Shown here: piece by piece, positions 1-4,988 of the stretch
How the letters are laid out: each line of letters starts with the position of its first letter
Numbering within the stretch: position 1 is the stretch's first letter
Source of the DNA: Candidatus Krumholzibacteriia bacterium
GTDB lineage: Bacteria > Krumholzibacteriota > Krumholzibacteriia > LZORAL124-64-63
NCBI GenBank assembly: GCA_028718575.1
Contig: JAQULN010000099.1
Location: 1 to 8,676 of the forward strand
Length of the DNA stretch: 8,676 bases
Reading direction: 5' to 3'
The notes under the pieces: generated by a model
The model's input: the letters and a program-made list of their open reading frames with translations, nothing else
Databases searched by the model: none
What the model was told of the DNA's origin: nothing
Position numbers and translations under genes: made by a program

Positions 1-1
1 G

Positions 2-211
2 CGCCTGGCCATGGGCTGGGTGCTCGGCGGGGCTCTCGGCAATCTGGTCGACCGCGTTTTCTACGACGGTCTGGTCGTGGATTTCCTCGACTTCGGCCTC
101 GGCGCGCACCGTTTCTGGGCTTTCAACGTGGCGGACATGGGTGTCACCTGCGGCGGGCTGCTGCTGATGGCGAGCCTGCTCGTCAAGGACGGCCGCGAGA
201 GCCATGACTGA
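2..211 (+). CDS. lspA: Lipoprotein signal peptidase LspA, C-terminal fragment
   Basis: This is the 3' part of a gene whose start lies left of the window; the reading frame enters at base 2. LspA is an inner-membrane aspartyl peptidase that cleaves the signal peptide from diacylglyceryl-modified prolipoproteins. Visible family motifs, in order, are GALGNLVDR, VVDFLDF and FNVADMGVTCG. These carry the conserved aspartates of the LspA active site and lead into the last membrane helix (GGLLLMASLLV) and a short charged cytoplasmic tail (KDGRESHD). The motifs and their spacing fit the family well. The stop codon overlaps the start of the downstream pseudouridine synthase gene by 8 nt, so the two are probably co-translated. 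An lspA-rluD-like gene order is common in bacteria. The N-terminal half cannot be judged. Confidence 0.93.
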   Translation, partial: RLAMGWVLGGALGNLVDRVFYDGLVVDFLDFGLGAHRFWAFNVADMGVTCGGLLLMASLLVKDGRESHD

Positions 212-1262
212 AGGACCGCTCGAGTTCTACGTGGACCCCGACGAAGCCGGCGAACGGATCGACCGGATTCTCGCCGAGCGTTGGCCTGAGTTCAGCCGCA
301 GCCATTTGCAGAAAGCGTTCGCGGCCGGCGAGGTCACCGTCGACGGCCGCCCGCGCGCGAAATCGTACCGCCCCGGGGCCGGTGCCGCGGTGGCGGTGCG
401 GTTGCCGCCGCTGCCCGCGATCGACATCGTGCCGGAGCCGATCCCGCTCGTGATCGTGTACGAAGACGAGCACCTGCTGGTGATCGACAAACCCGCGGGT
501 ATGGTCTCGCACCCGGCGCCGGGACATCCCGGAGGCACGCTCGTCAACGCGCTTCTTCATCACGACCAGCGGCTGGCGGCGGCCGGCGACCCTTTGCGCC
601 CGGGGCTAGTGCACCGGCTGGATCGGCTGACGAGCGGCCTGTTGGTGGTCGCCCGCAACCCGCAGGCGCACCGCGCGCTCGGCGAACAATTGCGGGACCG
701 CACCCTGGGCCGCATCTATCTCGCACTGTCGTGGGGCGCCTGGCCGCGGGCGCAGGGGACGCTGACCGGCGCGCTCGCCCGCCACCCGCGCGACCGGCAG
801 CGTATAGCGGTCGTCGCGCAGGGGGGCCGCTCGGCCACCACGCACTACCGAGTGATCGACGACCTGGCCTTCGTCCAACTCTGCCGCGTGAGGCTGGAAA
901 CCGGCCGCACCCACCAGATCCGTGTGCATTTCGCGCACCACGGGCATCCGGTGGTCGGTGATCCTGTCTACGGCGACGATGCCCGCGCCCGCAATGTGCG
1001 GCCGGTCGACCGCGCGGCGGCCGCCCGGCTCGCGCGCGCCGCCACGCGGCAGTTGCTCCATGCCTGGATTTTGACCTGCCGCCATCCCGGCGACGGCCGG
1101 CCGCTGGTGTTCACGACACCCTTGCCGGCGGACTTCGCCGCCGCGCTCGCTGGCTTGCGGCGCGATCTGGGGCGGTCAGCCGGGGGGCCGGAACAGACCG
1201 ACCCGACGCTCGACCCGACGCTCGACCCGACCAAGGCGTCGGCGCCCCCGGGTGCGTTGTGA
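204..1262 (+). CDS. rluD: RluA/RluD-family 23S rRNA pseudouridine synthase
   Basis: Predicted 352-residue enzyme that isomerises uridine to pseudouridine in RNA, most likely in helix 69 of 23S rRNA as RluD does. An S4 RNA-binding domain occupies about residues 15-65 (ERIDRILAE, SRSHLQKAFAAGEVTVDG). The catalytic domain begins near residue 85 with VIDKPAGMVSHP. The catalytic motif HRLDRLTSG places the nucleophilic aspartate at D140, and the late motif GRTHQIRVH is at 234-242. The length is slightly above the family norm because of a tail from about residue 315 that is proline/threonine/aspartate-rich and contains a repeated PTLD unit encoded by a 12-bp tandem repeat. The ATG at 204 overlaps the lspA stop; the ribosome site is weak (GAGAG), consistent with translational coupling. 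Family membership is secure; the exact target (RluD versus another RluA member) is inferred. Confidence 0.93.
   Translation: MTEGPLEFYVDPDEAGERIDRILAERWPEFSRSHLQKAFAAGEVTVDGRPRAKSYRPGAGAAVAVRLPPLPAIDIVPEPIPLVIVYEDEHLLVIDKPAGMVSHPAPGHPGGTLVNALLHHDQRLAAAGDPLRPGLVHRLDRLTSGLLVVARNPQAHRALGEQLRDRTLGRIYLALSWGAWPRAQGTLTGALARHPRDRQRIAVVAQGGRSATTHYRVIDDLAFVQLCRVRLETGRTHQIRVHFAHHGHPVVGDPVYGDDARARNVRPVDRAAAARLARAATRQLLHAWILTCRHPGDGRPLVFTTPLPADFAAALAGLRRDLGRSAGGPEQTDPTLDPTLDPTKASAPPGAL
1200..1232 (+). repeat. 12-bp tandem repeat in the rluD 3' end
   Basis: The unit GACCCGACGCTC is present twice in perfect form (1200-1211 and 1212-1223), followed by a partial third copy to 1232. It is in frame and encodes PTLD-type repeats in the non-catalytic tail of the pseudouridine synthase. 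Because the unit is a multiple of three, copy-number change would alter tail length without breaking the frame. Confidence 0.85.
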
Positions 1263-1279
1263 ACCCGCGGGACCGACGC

Positions 1280-1308
1280 TAGACACCCGGGTCCGGGTCG
1301 GCTATCTT
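1280..1308 (+). promoter_or_regulatory. Candidate sigma-70-type promoter for the STAS operon
   Basis: TAGACA (1280-1285) and TATCTT (1303-1308) are separated by exactly 17 nt. The -35 box matches the consensus TTGACA at 5 of 6 positions. The -10 box matches at 4 of 6 and keeps the key TAnnnT positions. Transcription would start near 1314-1316, about 40 nt before the GTG start of the STAS gene. Found by eye only. Confidence 0.5.
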
Positions 1309-1312
1309 GCGC

Positions 1313-1340
1313 GGGTCGCCCGGGCCGGGCAAGGCGACCC
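1313..1340 (+). promoter_or_regulatory. GC-rich stem-loop in the 5' leader of the STAS gene
   Basis: GGGTCGCC (1313-1320) and GGCGACCC (1333-1340) form a perfect 8-bp stem around a 12-nt loop. The 3' arm abuts the Shine-Dalgarno AAGGAG (1341-1346). If transcription starts from the predicted promoter, the hairpin sits at or very near the 5' end of the mRNA. There is no T-run, so it is not a normal intrinsic terminator. An effect on mRNA stability or ribosome access is possible but inferred. Confidence 0.5.
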
Positions 1341-1355
1341 AAGGAGCGCCAACGC

Positions 1356-1694
1356 GTGAAGATCAAGGAACGACGGCGGGACGGCATCGCGATTCTGGAT
1401 ATCAGCGGCAACCTCATGGGCGGGCCGGACGCCGACGCATTCAACGAAGTGCTGCGCACGCTCATGCACGAGGGCGTACGGAACTTCATCGTCAACCTGG
1501 AGAAGGTGCGCTGGGTCAACAGTACGGGCCTGGGTATCTTGATTTCTGGCTACACGACCGTCAAGCGGGCAGGTGGCGAGTTGAAACTGTTGAAGATCAC
1601 CAAACGTATCGAGAACATCTTCATCGTCTCGAAGCTGTCGACGGTGTTTCACGCGTTCGAGGACGAAAACGAAGCGCTGCGCAGTTTTGCCTGA
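1356..1694 (+). CDS. STAS-domain anti-sigma-factor antagonist (RsbV/SpoIIAA type)
   Basis: A 112-residue single-domain protein of the STAS family. In partner-switching systems such a protein, when unphosphorylated, binds an RsbW-type kinase and frees the kinase's usual target; phosphorylation of one serine turns it off. The fold is visible as an N-terminal beta hairpin (KERRRDGIAILDISGNLMGG), a strand FIVNLEKVRWV, and the conserved loop NSTGLGIL, in which S56 (or T57) is the expected phosphorylation site. The C-terminal part runs KLLKITKRIENIFIVSKLSTVFHAFEDENEAL. The start is GTG at 1356, chosen for the AAGGAG at 1341-1346 (9 nt upstream) and because the family begins at this point. The gene ends in tandem stops, TGA TAA. 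The RsbW-like gene follows 20 nt later, which supports a functional pair. The controlled target is not visible here. Confidence 0.93.
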   Translation: MKIKERRRDGIAILDISGNLMGGPDADAFNEVLRTLMHEGVRNFIVNLEKVRWVNSTGLGILISGYTTVKRAGGELKLLKITKRIENIFIVSKLSTVFHAFEDENEALRSFA

Positions 1695-1717
1695 TAACCC
1701 GGACGGGGGCGCACATT

Positions 1718-2131
1718 GTGACCTCGCGCATCGAACTGAAGCTGCCCAGCCAGATGGCCTATCTTGGCATTCCCGACGCCGTGCTGATGGAGATCGGCAG
1801 CGATCTGGATTGTCCGCGCGAGATCATCGAGGAACTCGGCACCGCGGTGATCGAAGCCTGCACTAACGCGATGGAACACGGCAATGGACTCGACTCCGCG
1901 CAAGCAGTTGAACTGCACATCGACGTCAACCGGGATCGCATCGTCGTTGCGGTATTGGACCACGGTCGCGGTTTCGACTACGCCAACTGGCAACCGGCGA
2001 GCGACATCCTGCGTGAGCGCGGGCGCGGCATCCTGATCATGCGCGAGTTCACCGACCAGCTCGATTACGATCGCACGCCGGACGGCCGCTTCCGAGTGCG
2101 ATTGATCAAGCGTCTCGCGCGGCCGGAATGA
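1718..2131 (+). CDS. RsbW-type anti-sigma-factor serine kinase / HATPase
   Basis: A 137-residue protein with the GHKL ATPase fold, the expected kinase partner of the STAS protein immediately upstream. The N-box is EACTNAMEHGN (E46 to N56), the G1 box is DHGRGFD (81-87) and the G2-like glycine motif is RGRGILIMRE (101-110). These are the ATP- and magnesium-binding elements of RsbW/SpoIIAB proteins. Length is typical (about 140). The GTG at 1718 is preferred: it has GGACGGGGG about 8 nt upstream and gives the usual N-terminus (SRIELKLPSQ). The same frame stays open back to 1307, but that extension would overlie the whole STAS gene and has no family character. RsbW proteins usually sequester a sigma factor; none is adjacent, so the target may be encoded elsewhere or may be another type of protein. 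Confidence 0.92.
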   Translation: MTSRIELKLPSQMAYLGIPDAVLMEIGSDLDCPREIIEELGTAVIEACTNAMEHGNGLDSAQAVELHIDVNRDRIVVAVLDHGRGFDYANWQPASDILRERGRGILIMREFTDQLDYDRTPDGRFRVRLIKRLARPE

Positions 2132-2141
2132 TCCTGCAGTG

Positions 2142-2573
2142 ATGCCTGTCCTGATCGGAATCGACTACGGCCTGCGCCGCACCGGCATCGCCGTGAGCGA
2201 TGCCGGCGGACGACTTGCCCTCGCGGTCGGCACCCACGTCGAAGGCCGTGACGGCTCGCTGGTCGCGCGCCTGCGCGAGCTTTGTGATACGCACGGGGCG
2301 ACGGAGTTGGTGATCGGTCTGCCGCTGGGACTCAGCGGCCGGCAGGGAGCGATGGCGGCGCGGGTGCAACGCTTCGCCGCGCTTCTGCGGCAGGAACTCG
2401 GCTTGCCGATCACACTGGTGGACGAACGGCTGTCCAGCCGCGAAGCAGCCGCCTGGATCGCGATGCGCGGCCGGCCGGCGCGACGCGGAGAACTCGATGC
2501 GGTTGCGGCTCAGATCATTCTGCAGACCTACCTGGATCGGTCGCACGCTGCGACGACGGAGGAGCTGCCGTGA
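2142..2573 (+). CDS. ruvX: RuvX/YqgF RNase H-like nuclease
   Basis: A 143-residue member of the YqgF family, nucleases with an RNase H fold implicated in 16S rRNA 5'-end maturation and annotated as putative Holliday junction resolvases. Motifs are GIDYGLRRTGIAVSD near the N-terminus with the metal-binding D8, VIGLPLGLSG (58-66), VDERLSSREA with E95, and LDAVAAQIILQTYLD with D119. All expected acidic residues are present and the length is normal (about 140). A GTG at 2139 directly before the ATG at 2142 could also serve as start, adding one residue. It lies 10 nt after the RsbW-like gene, and its TGA overlaps the mltG start in a GTGA arrangement, so it is probably translated in one operon with both. 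Confidence 0.94.
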   Translation: MPVLIGIDYGLRRTGIAVSDAGGRLALAVGTHVEGRDGSLVARLRELCDTHGATELVIGLPLGLSGRQGAMAARVQRFAALLRQELGLPITLVDERLSSREAAAWIAMRGRPARRGELDAVAAQIILQTYLDRSHAATTEELP

Positions 2574-3661
2574 GGCGACTCGTGATCGCCGCGGCTGCGG
2601 CGGTCCTGCTCGCCGCCGTCGTGTTGGCCGGATACGCCTGGCGGGCCTGGACCTCGGCGCCGGCCGGCGCCGCTGCCGCGGGCGGTAGAATCATCGTCGA
2701 CGTCGCGCCGGGCGCGAGTCTGCAGCAGGTGGCGTTCGATCTGCATCGGCGGCGTCTGTTGGCTTATCCGCGACTCTTCCTGTTCGCGGCTCGCTTGTCG
2801 GGCAAAGATCGCGCGCTGCAGGTCGGACGCTACGCGGTGCCGGCCGGCGCGACGCCGCGCGAGCTGCTGGCGAGCCTGCTCGACGCCAGACCCCTGCCGG
2901 TCGTCGTGACGCTGCCCGAGGGGCTGCCGGCAGAGGTCTTGGCGGCGCTGCTCGCGGACAGCTTGAGCCTGTCGCCGACGTTGATCCTGGCGGCCGCCGA
3001 TTCCCTGGTCCGCGGCGGCGCGGACACGCTGATGAGCGCGGAGGAGCGATCGTCCTTCGTCGCGGCGCTGGACGGGGGGCTACATCCGCGCGGCTTCACC
3101 ATGCGCTGGTGTGAAGGGTACTTCGCGCCCGACACGTATCATTTCGCCGTGCAGACCGACGCGGCGACCGTGGCGGGCACGGTGGTCGGGATGCAACTGT
3201 CCCGCGTCGCCCGCGCCAGAGCCGCGGCGCTGCCGCCAGCCGTCGGTTATTCGGCGCATGCGGTGCTGACCTTGGCGTCGATCGTCGAGACCGAGGCGCG
3301 CCTCCCCCAGGAACGCGAACGCATTGCCGCGGTCTACCACAACCGACTGCAGCGACGCATGCGGCTCGAGGCCGATCCGACGGTGGCGTACTGGCTGAAC
3401 AAGCGAGGCGAGCGCCTGCTCTACCGCGATCTCGAGATCGACTCCCCCTACAACACCTACCGGCGCGACGGTCTGCCGATCGGCCCCATCGGCAATCCGG
3501 GCGAGGCTGCGCTGCTGGCCGCCGCCAGACCGGATACGGCAGCGGACGACCTCTATTTCGTCGCCGACGGCGCGGGCGGCCATGTGTTCTCCCGCACGCT
3601 CGCGGATCACCGCCGGGCGGTGGCGAGGTATCGGGATCTGATGCGCGATCGGCGCCGTTGA
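2570..3661 (+). CDS. mltG: Endolytic murein transglycosylase MltG (YceG-like)
   Basis: A 363-residue membrane-anchored lytic transglycosylase that cuts nascent peptidoglycan glycan strands and helps set their length. Residues 3-24 form one N-terminal transmembrane helix (VIAAAAAVLLAAVVLAGYAW). A LysM-like subdomain follows at about 40-110 (VAPGASLQQVAFDLHRRRLL, GRYAVPAGATPRELL), then the catalytic YceG domain. SIVETEA near 237-243 contains the probable catalytic glutamate (E240 by alignment with the E. coli motif SIVEKE). MRLEADPTVAYWL, SPYNTYRRDGLPIGPIGNPG and LYFVADGAGGHVFSRTLADH are further family hallmarks. The length is normal. The GTG start at 2570 overlaps the ruvX stop by 4 nt. The ruvX-mltG neighbourhood is recurrent in bacteria. 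The TGA stop lies within the -35 box of the next promoter. Confidence 0.95.
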   Translation: MRRLVIAAAAAVLLAAVVLAGYAWRAWTSAPAGAAAAGGRIIVDVAPGASLQQVAFDLHRRRLLAYPRLFLFAARLSGKDRALQVGRYAVPAGATPRELLASLLDARPLPVVVTLPEGLPAEVLAALLADSLSLSPTLILAAADSLVRGGADTLMSAEERSSFVAALDGGLHPRGFTMRWCEGYFAPDTYHFAVQTDAATVAGTVVGMQLSRVARARAAALPPAVGYSAHAVLTLASIVETEARLPQERERIAAVYHNRLQRRMRLEADPTVAYWLNKRGERLLYRDLEIDSPYNTYRRDGLPIGPIGNPGEAALLAAARPDTAADDLYFVADGAGGHVFSRTLADHRRAVARYRDLMRDRRR

Positions 3662-3686
3662 CGAGCGGGCGGCCTTGCCGTAATCT
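3658..3686 (+). promoter_or_regulatory. Candidate promoter for the small membrane ORF and tRNA-Val
   Basis: TTGACG (3658-3663, 5 of 6 to the -35 consensus) and TAATCT (3681-3686, keeping TAnnnT) are 17 nt apart. The -35 box overlaps the mltG stop codon. Transcription would begin near 3693 and would read through both the 58-codon ORF and the tRNA. The same -10 sequence and spacing recur at 4089-4117. By eye only. Confidence 0.45.
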
Positions 3687-3716
3687 TCTGTCTTTCGCCA
3701 GCCAGGGGAGTGCGCG

Positions 3717-3893
3717 ATGACCTTCCGAAGCCATCTGTGGCTATTGATCGTCGGACTGCTAGCGATTGTTGCTGGTTATGTCTTGCTGGCCGCGCAACGA
3801 CTGTCCTGGGGACCATCGCTCCTGGTCGCGGGCTATTGTGTCGTGCTGCCGCTGTTCATCTGGCGGCTCTTCCGCCAGGGGGTGGGCGAATAG
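3717..3893 (+). CDS. Small two-helix membrane protein overlapping tRNA-Val
   Basis: A 58-residue ORF with a clear Shine-Dalgarno AGGGGAG (3704-3710) 6 nt before the ATG. The protein is almost entirely two hydrophobic segments, residues 7-26 (LWLLIVGLLAIVAGYVLLAA) and 34-52 (PSLLVAGYCVVLPLFIWRL as read), joined by the short polar turn QRLSWGPS, with an RLFRQGVGE tail. Both ends are predicted cytoplasmic or both periplasmic; the arginines in the short tails favour the cytoplasm. I recognise the general type (small two-TM hypothetical proteins with a GY-VLxPL pattern) but know no function. The last three codons (GTG overlapping, GGC, GAA) and the TAG stop run into the tRNA-Val acceptor stem: tRNA bases 3884-3893 are shared. 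It is shorter than 60 codons and easily missed by gene finders. Confidence 0.78.
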   Translation: MTFRSHLWLLIVGLLAIVAGYVLLAAQRLSWGPSLLVAGYCVVLPLFIWRLFRQGVGE

Positions 3894-3960
3894 CTCAGCT
3901 GGTCAGAGCACCTGCCTTACAAGCAGGGGGTCACAGGTTCGAGCCCTGTTTCGCCCACCA
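3884..3960 (+). tRNA. tRNA-Val, anticodon UAC
   Basis: A full cloverleaf is visible. The acceptor stem is GGGCGAA (3884-3890) with TTCGCCC (3950-3956). The D stem is GCTC/GAGC (3893-3896, 3906-3909). The anticodon stem CCTGC/GCAGG holds the loop CTTACAA, with anticodon TAC at 3918-3920. A 5-nt variable loop is followed by the T stem ACAGG/CCTGT around TTCGAGC. The discriminator A and an encoded CCA complete positions 3957-3960. The sequence closely resembles bacterial tRNA-Val(UAC). Its 5' end overlaps the 3' end of the small membrane ORF by 10 nt. No T-rich terminator hairpin is obvious just downstream. Confidence 0.97.
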
Positions 3961-4088
3961 TCATCGCCTAAAATATGAAACCATATATCATTAACTCGAT
4001 GCCCTACGGACGTTTCAGTTGAACGGTTTTTACCCAGTTTTTGCCGGGTACAGGATTGCAAATAACTGTTAGACCATGAAAAAGAGGG
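3961..4088 (+). other. AT-richer intergenic spacer after tRNA-Val
   Basis: This stretch is visibly richer in A and T than its surroundings and marks the junction between the housekeeping block and the exported-protein block. Only weak hairpins are seen: ATATG/CATAT at 3973-3986 and TACCC/GGGTA at 4031-4050. No copy of the tRNA 3' end was found elsewhere in the window, so there is no direct sign of a tRNA-targeting integration here. No gene is supported. Confidence 0.6.
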
Positions 4089-4117
4089 TTGCTTTCTTCA
4101 GGGTGTTATGGTAATCT
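4089..4117 (+). promoter_or_regulatory. Candidate promoter for the dockerin-like gene
   Basis: TTGCTT (4089-4094) and TAATCT (4112-4117) are separated by 17 nt. The -35 matches at 4 of 6 and the -10 keeps TAnnnT. The predicted start near 4124 falls immediately before the first base of the folded leader (4128), which supports both calls together. Each is weak alone. Confidence 0.38.
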
Positions 4118-4127
4118 GATCCTTGTC

Positions 4128-4230
4128 AAGTGATGGACTCCGAGTGGGAAGGAGGATTCGGAAGCGTTCCCACAACAACTCCGCCTGGGTTAGCCACCCA
4201 CGCTTCAACGGATCACTTTTGGAGGTGACC
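4128..4230 (+). promoter_or_regulatory. Candidate structured 5' leader RNA (riboswitch-like)
   Basis: AAGTGAT (4128-4134) is exactly complementary to ATCACTT (4212-4218), giving a 7-bp closing stem. Inside it are GTGGGAA/TTCCCAC (4144-4150 with 4167-4173) and TGGGT/ACCCA (4186-4190 with 4196-4200). The loop of the first hairpin contains TCGGA (4158-4162), complementary to TCCGA (4139-4143) just 5' of that hairpin, so a pseudoknot is possible. The Shine-Dalgarno GGAGGTGA (4221-4228) follows directly. Its GTGA (4225-4228) could instead pair with TCAC (4213-4216) in the 3' strand of the closing stem, leaving the core GGAG in an 8-nt loop, so the two folds would be mutually exclusive. I do not recognise a known riboswitch consensus. 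The structure is read by eye and not energy-tested. Confidence 0.45.
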
Positions 4231-4232
4231 TA

Positions 4233-4856
4233 ATGTTCCGTAGGTTTTTGCTTGGCATCATGGTCGTGAGCCTGGCTTCCCTAGCTTGGGCTAATGTACC
4301 GGACCCCGACAACTCGACGGCTGTGACGGCATCGCCGGGTGCCGCGATGACCGTGCTTCCGAACGCAGGCGGCATGGCATTCACGCAGGCTCGGCTCGGT
4401 GGCGCTGTGGTCGATGCGACCATTACGTTGACGCTACTGGATGAGTCTATGAACCCGGTCTTCGGTTACCCGTTTGATGACATTTGGCTCGAGTCGAGCG
4501 CCGGCGGTCTGGTGTACTGCACCCGCGGCACCACGCCCGACGGTTCCACCGATATCAACGGGGTGACCACCTGGACGACTCCGCTCGCGGCCGGCGGTTG
4601 CACCGATGGCGAAGACATCGTGGTCATGGTCGCGGGCACGCAGTTGACCGCCACGATCGACTTGACCTTCATCAGCGCCGATTTTTCCAGCAACCTGATT
4701 GTCAATACACTCGACGTATCTCCGTTCTCGGCGCTATTCTTCTCTGGGTCGTATGAGATCTGTGCGGACATGGATCTCAACGGCTCTGTCAACTCGCTGG
4801 ACATTCCCATTATGGCGGCTGCGGTATTCGGTGGGGTGGAGTGCATCGGTAAGTAA
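4233..4856 (+). CDS. Exported Ig-like protein with C-terminal dockerin-like repeats
   Basis: A 207-residue secreted or surface protein of unknown function. Residues 1-20 form a signal peptide with probable cleavage after AWA. About 45-146 look like a beta-rich Ig-like domain (DATITLTLLDESMNPVFGYP, then GVTTWTTPLAAGGCTDGEDI). The C-terminal part has two dockerin-like EF-hand loops: ADFSSNLIVNTLD (D150, S152, N154, N158, D161) and ADMDLNGSVNSLD (D179, D181, N183, S185, N187, D190). The second is near canonical; the first lacks the usual glycine at loop position 6. Cysteines at 96, 123, 177 and 204 could form two disulfides. The ATG is fixed by the very strong Shine-Dalgarno GGAGGTGA (4221-4228). 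Dockerins bind cohesins in cellulosomes, but many non-cellulolytic bacteria use such repeats otherwise. No cohesin or glycoside hydrolase is seen here. Confidence 0.85.
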   Translation: MFRRFLLGIMVVSLASLAWANVPDPDNSTAVTASPGAAMTVLPNAGGMAFTQARLGGAVVDATITLTLLDESMNPVFGYPFDDIWLESSAGGLVYCTRGTTPDGSTDINGVTTWTTPLAAGGCTDGEDIVVMVAGTQLTATIDLTFISADFSSNLIVNTLDVSPFSALFFSGSYEICADMDLNGSVNSLDIPIMAAAVFGGVECIGK

Positions 4857-4988
4857 TTTGCGGAGTCGTTCGGGATGATAGCCGGAAACCACCTCGCCGA
4901 TGCAGGCGGCCCGGTGGAGGGGAAAGTGGACCCCACGGCGATGTAAACGGGATGCCTGCGACGTTCGACAACCTGAGGAGAGCAGACC
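4857..4988 (+). other. Intergenic leader between dockerin-like gene and 223-aa exported protein gene
   Basis: No T-tailed terminator and no convincing promoter were found, so read-through from the upstream gene is likely. The spacer can form a hairpin with CCACC (4889-4893) against GGTGG (4913-4917) and CGCC/GGCG inside it (4895-4898, 4905-4908), then a short GGGG/CCCC hairpin (4919-4934). The motif CGGGATG occurs at 4871-4877 and again at 4948-4954. The Shine-Dalgarno of the next gene is GAGGAG at 4975-4980. Confidence 0.4.

Noticed and set aside
1307..1717. Upstream extension of the RsbW-like frame
   Set aside because: It would overlap the complete STAS gene, has a low-complexity basic composition and no family similarity. 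GTG 1718 gives the normal RsbW length.
3938..4060. tRNA-Val 3' end as an integration (att) site of a mobile island
   Set aside because: The base composition changes here, but no integrase gene and no second copy of the tRNA 3' end were seen in the window.
4075..4113. A 12-codon ORF (MKKRVAFFRVLW) before the dockerin-like gene, considered as a leader peptide
   Set aside because: No Shine-Dalgarno precedes it, and it overlaps the predicted -35 and -10 boxes, so it would probably not be in the transcript.
4128..4220. Known riboswitch such as cyclic-di-GMP-I, fluoride, ZTP or cobalamin
   Set aside because: The GGGTTAGCC segment faintly recalls parts of the cyclic-di-GMP-I element, but the remaining conserved blocks of this and the other classes were not found.
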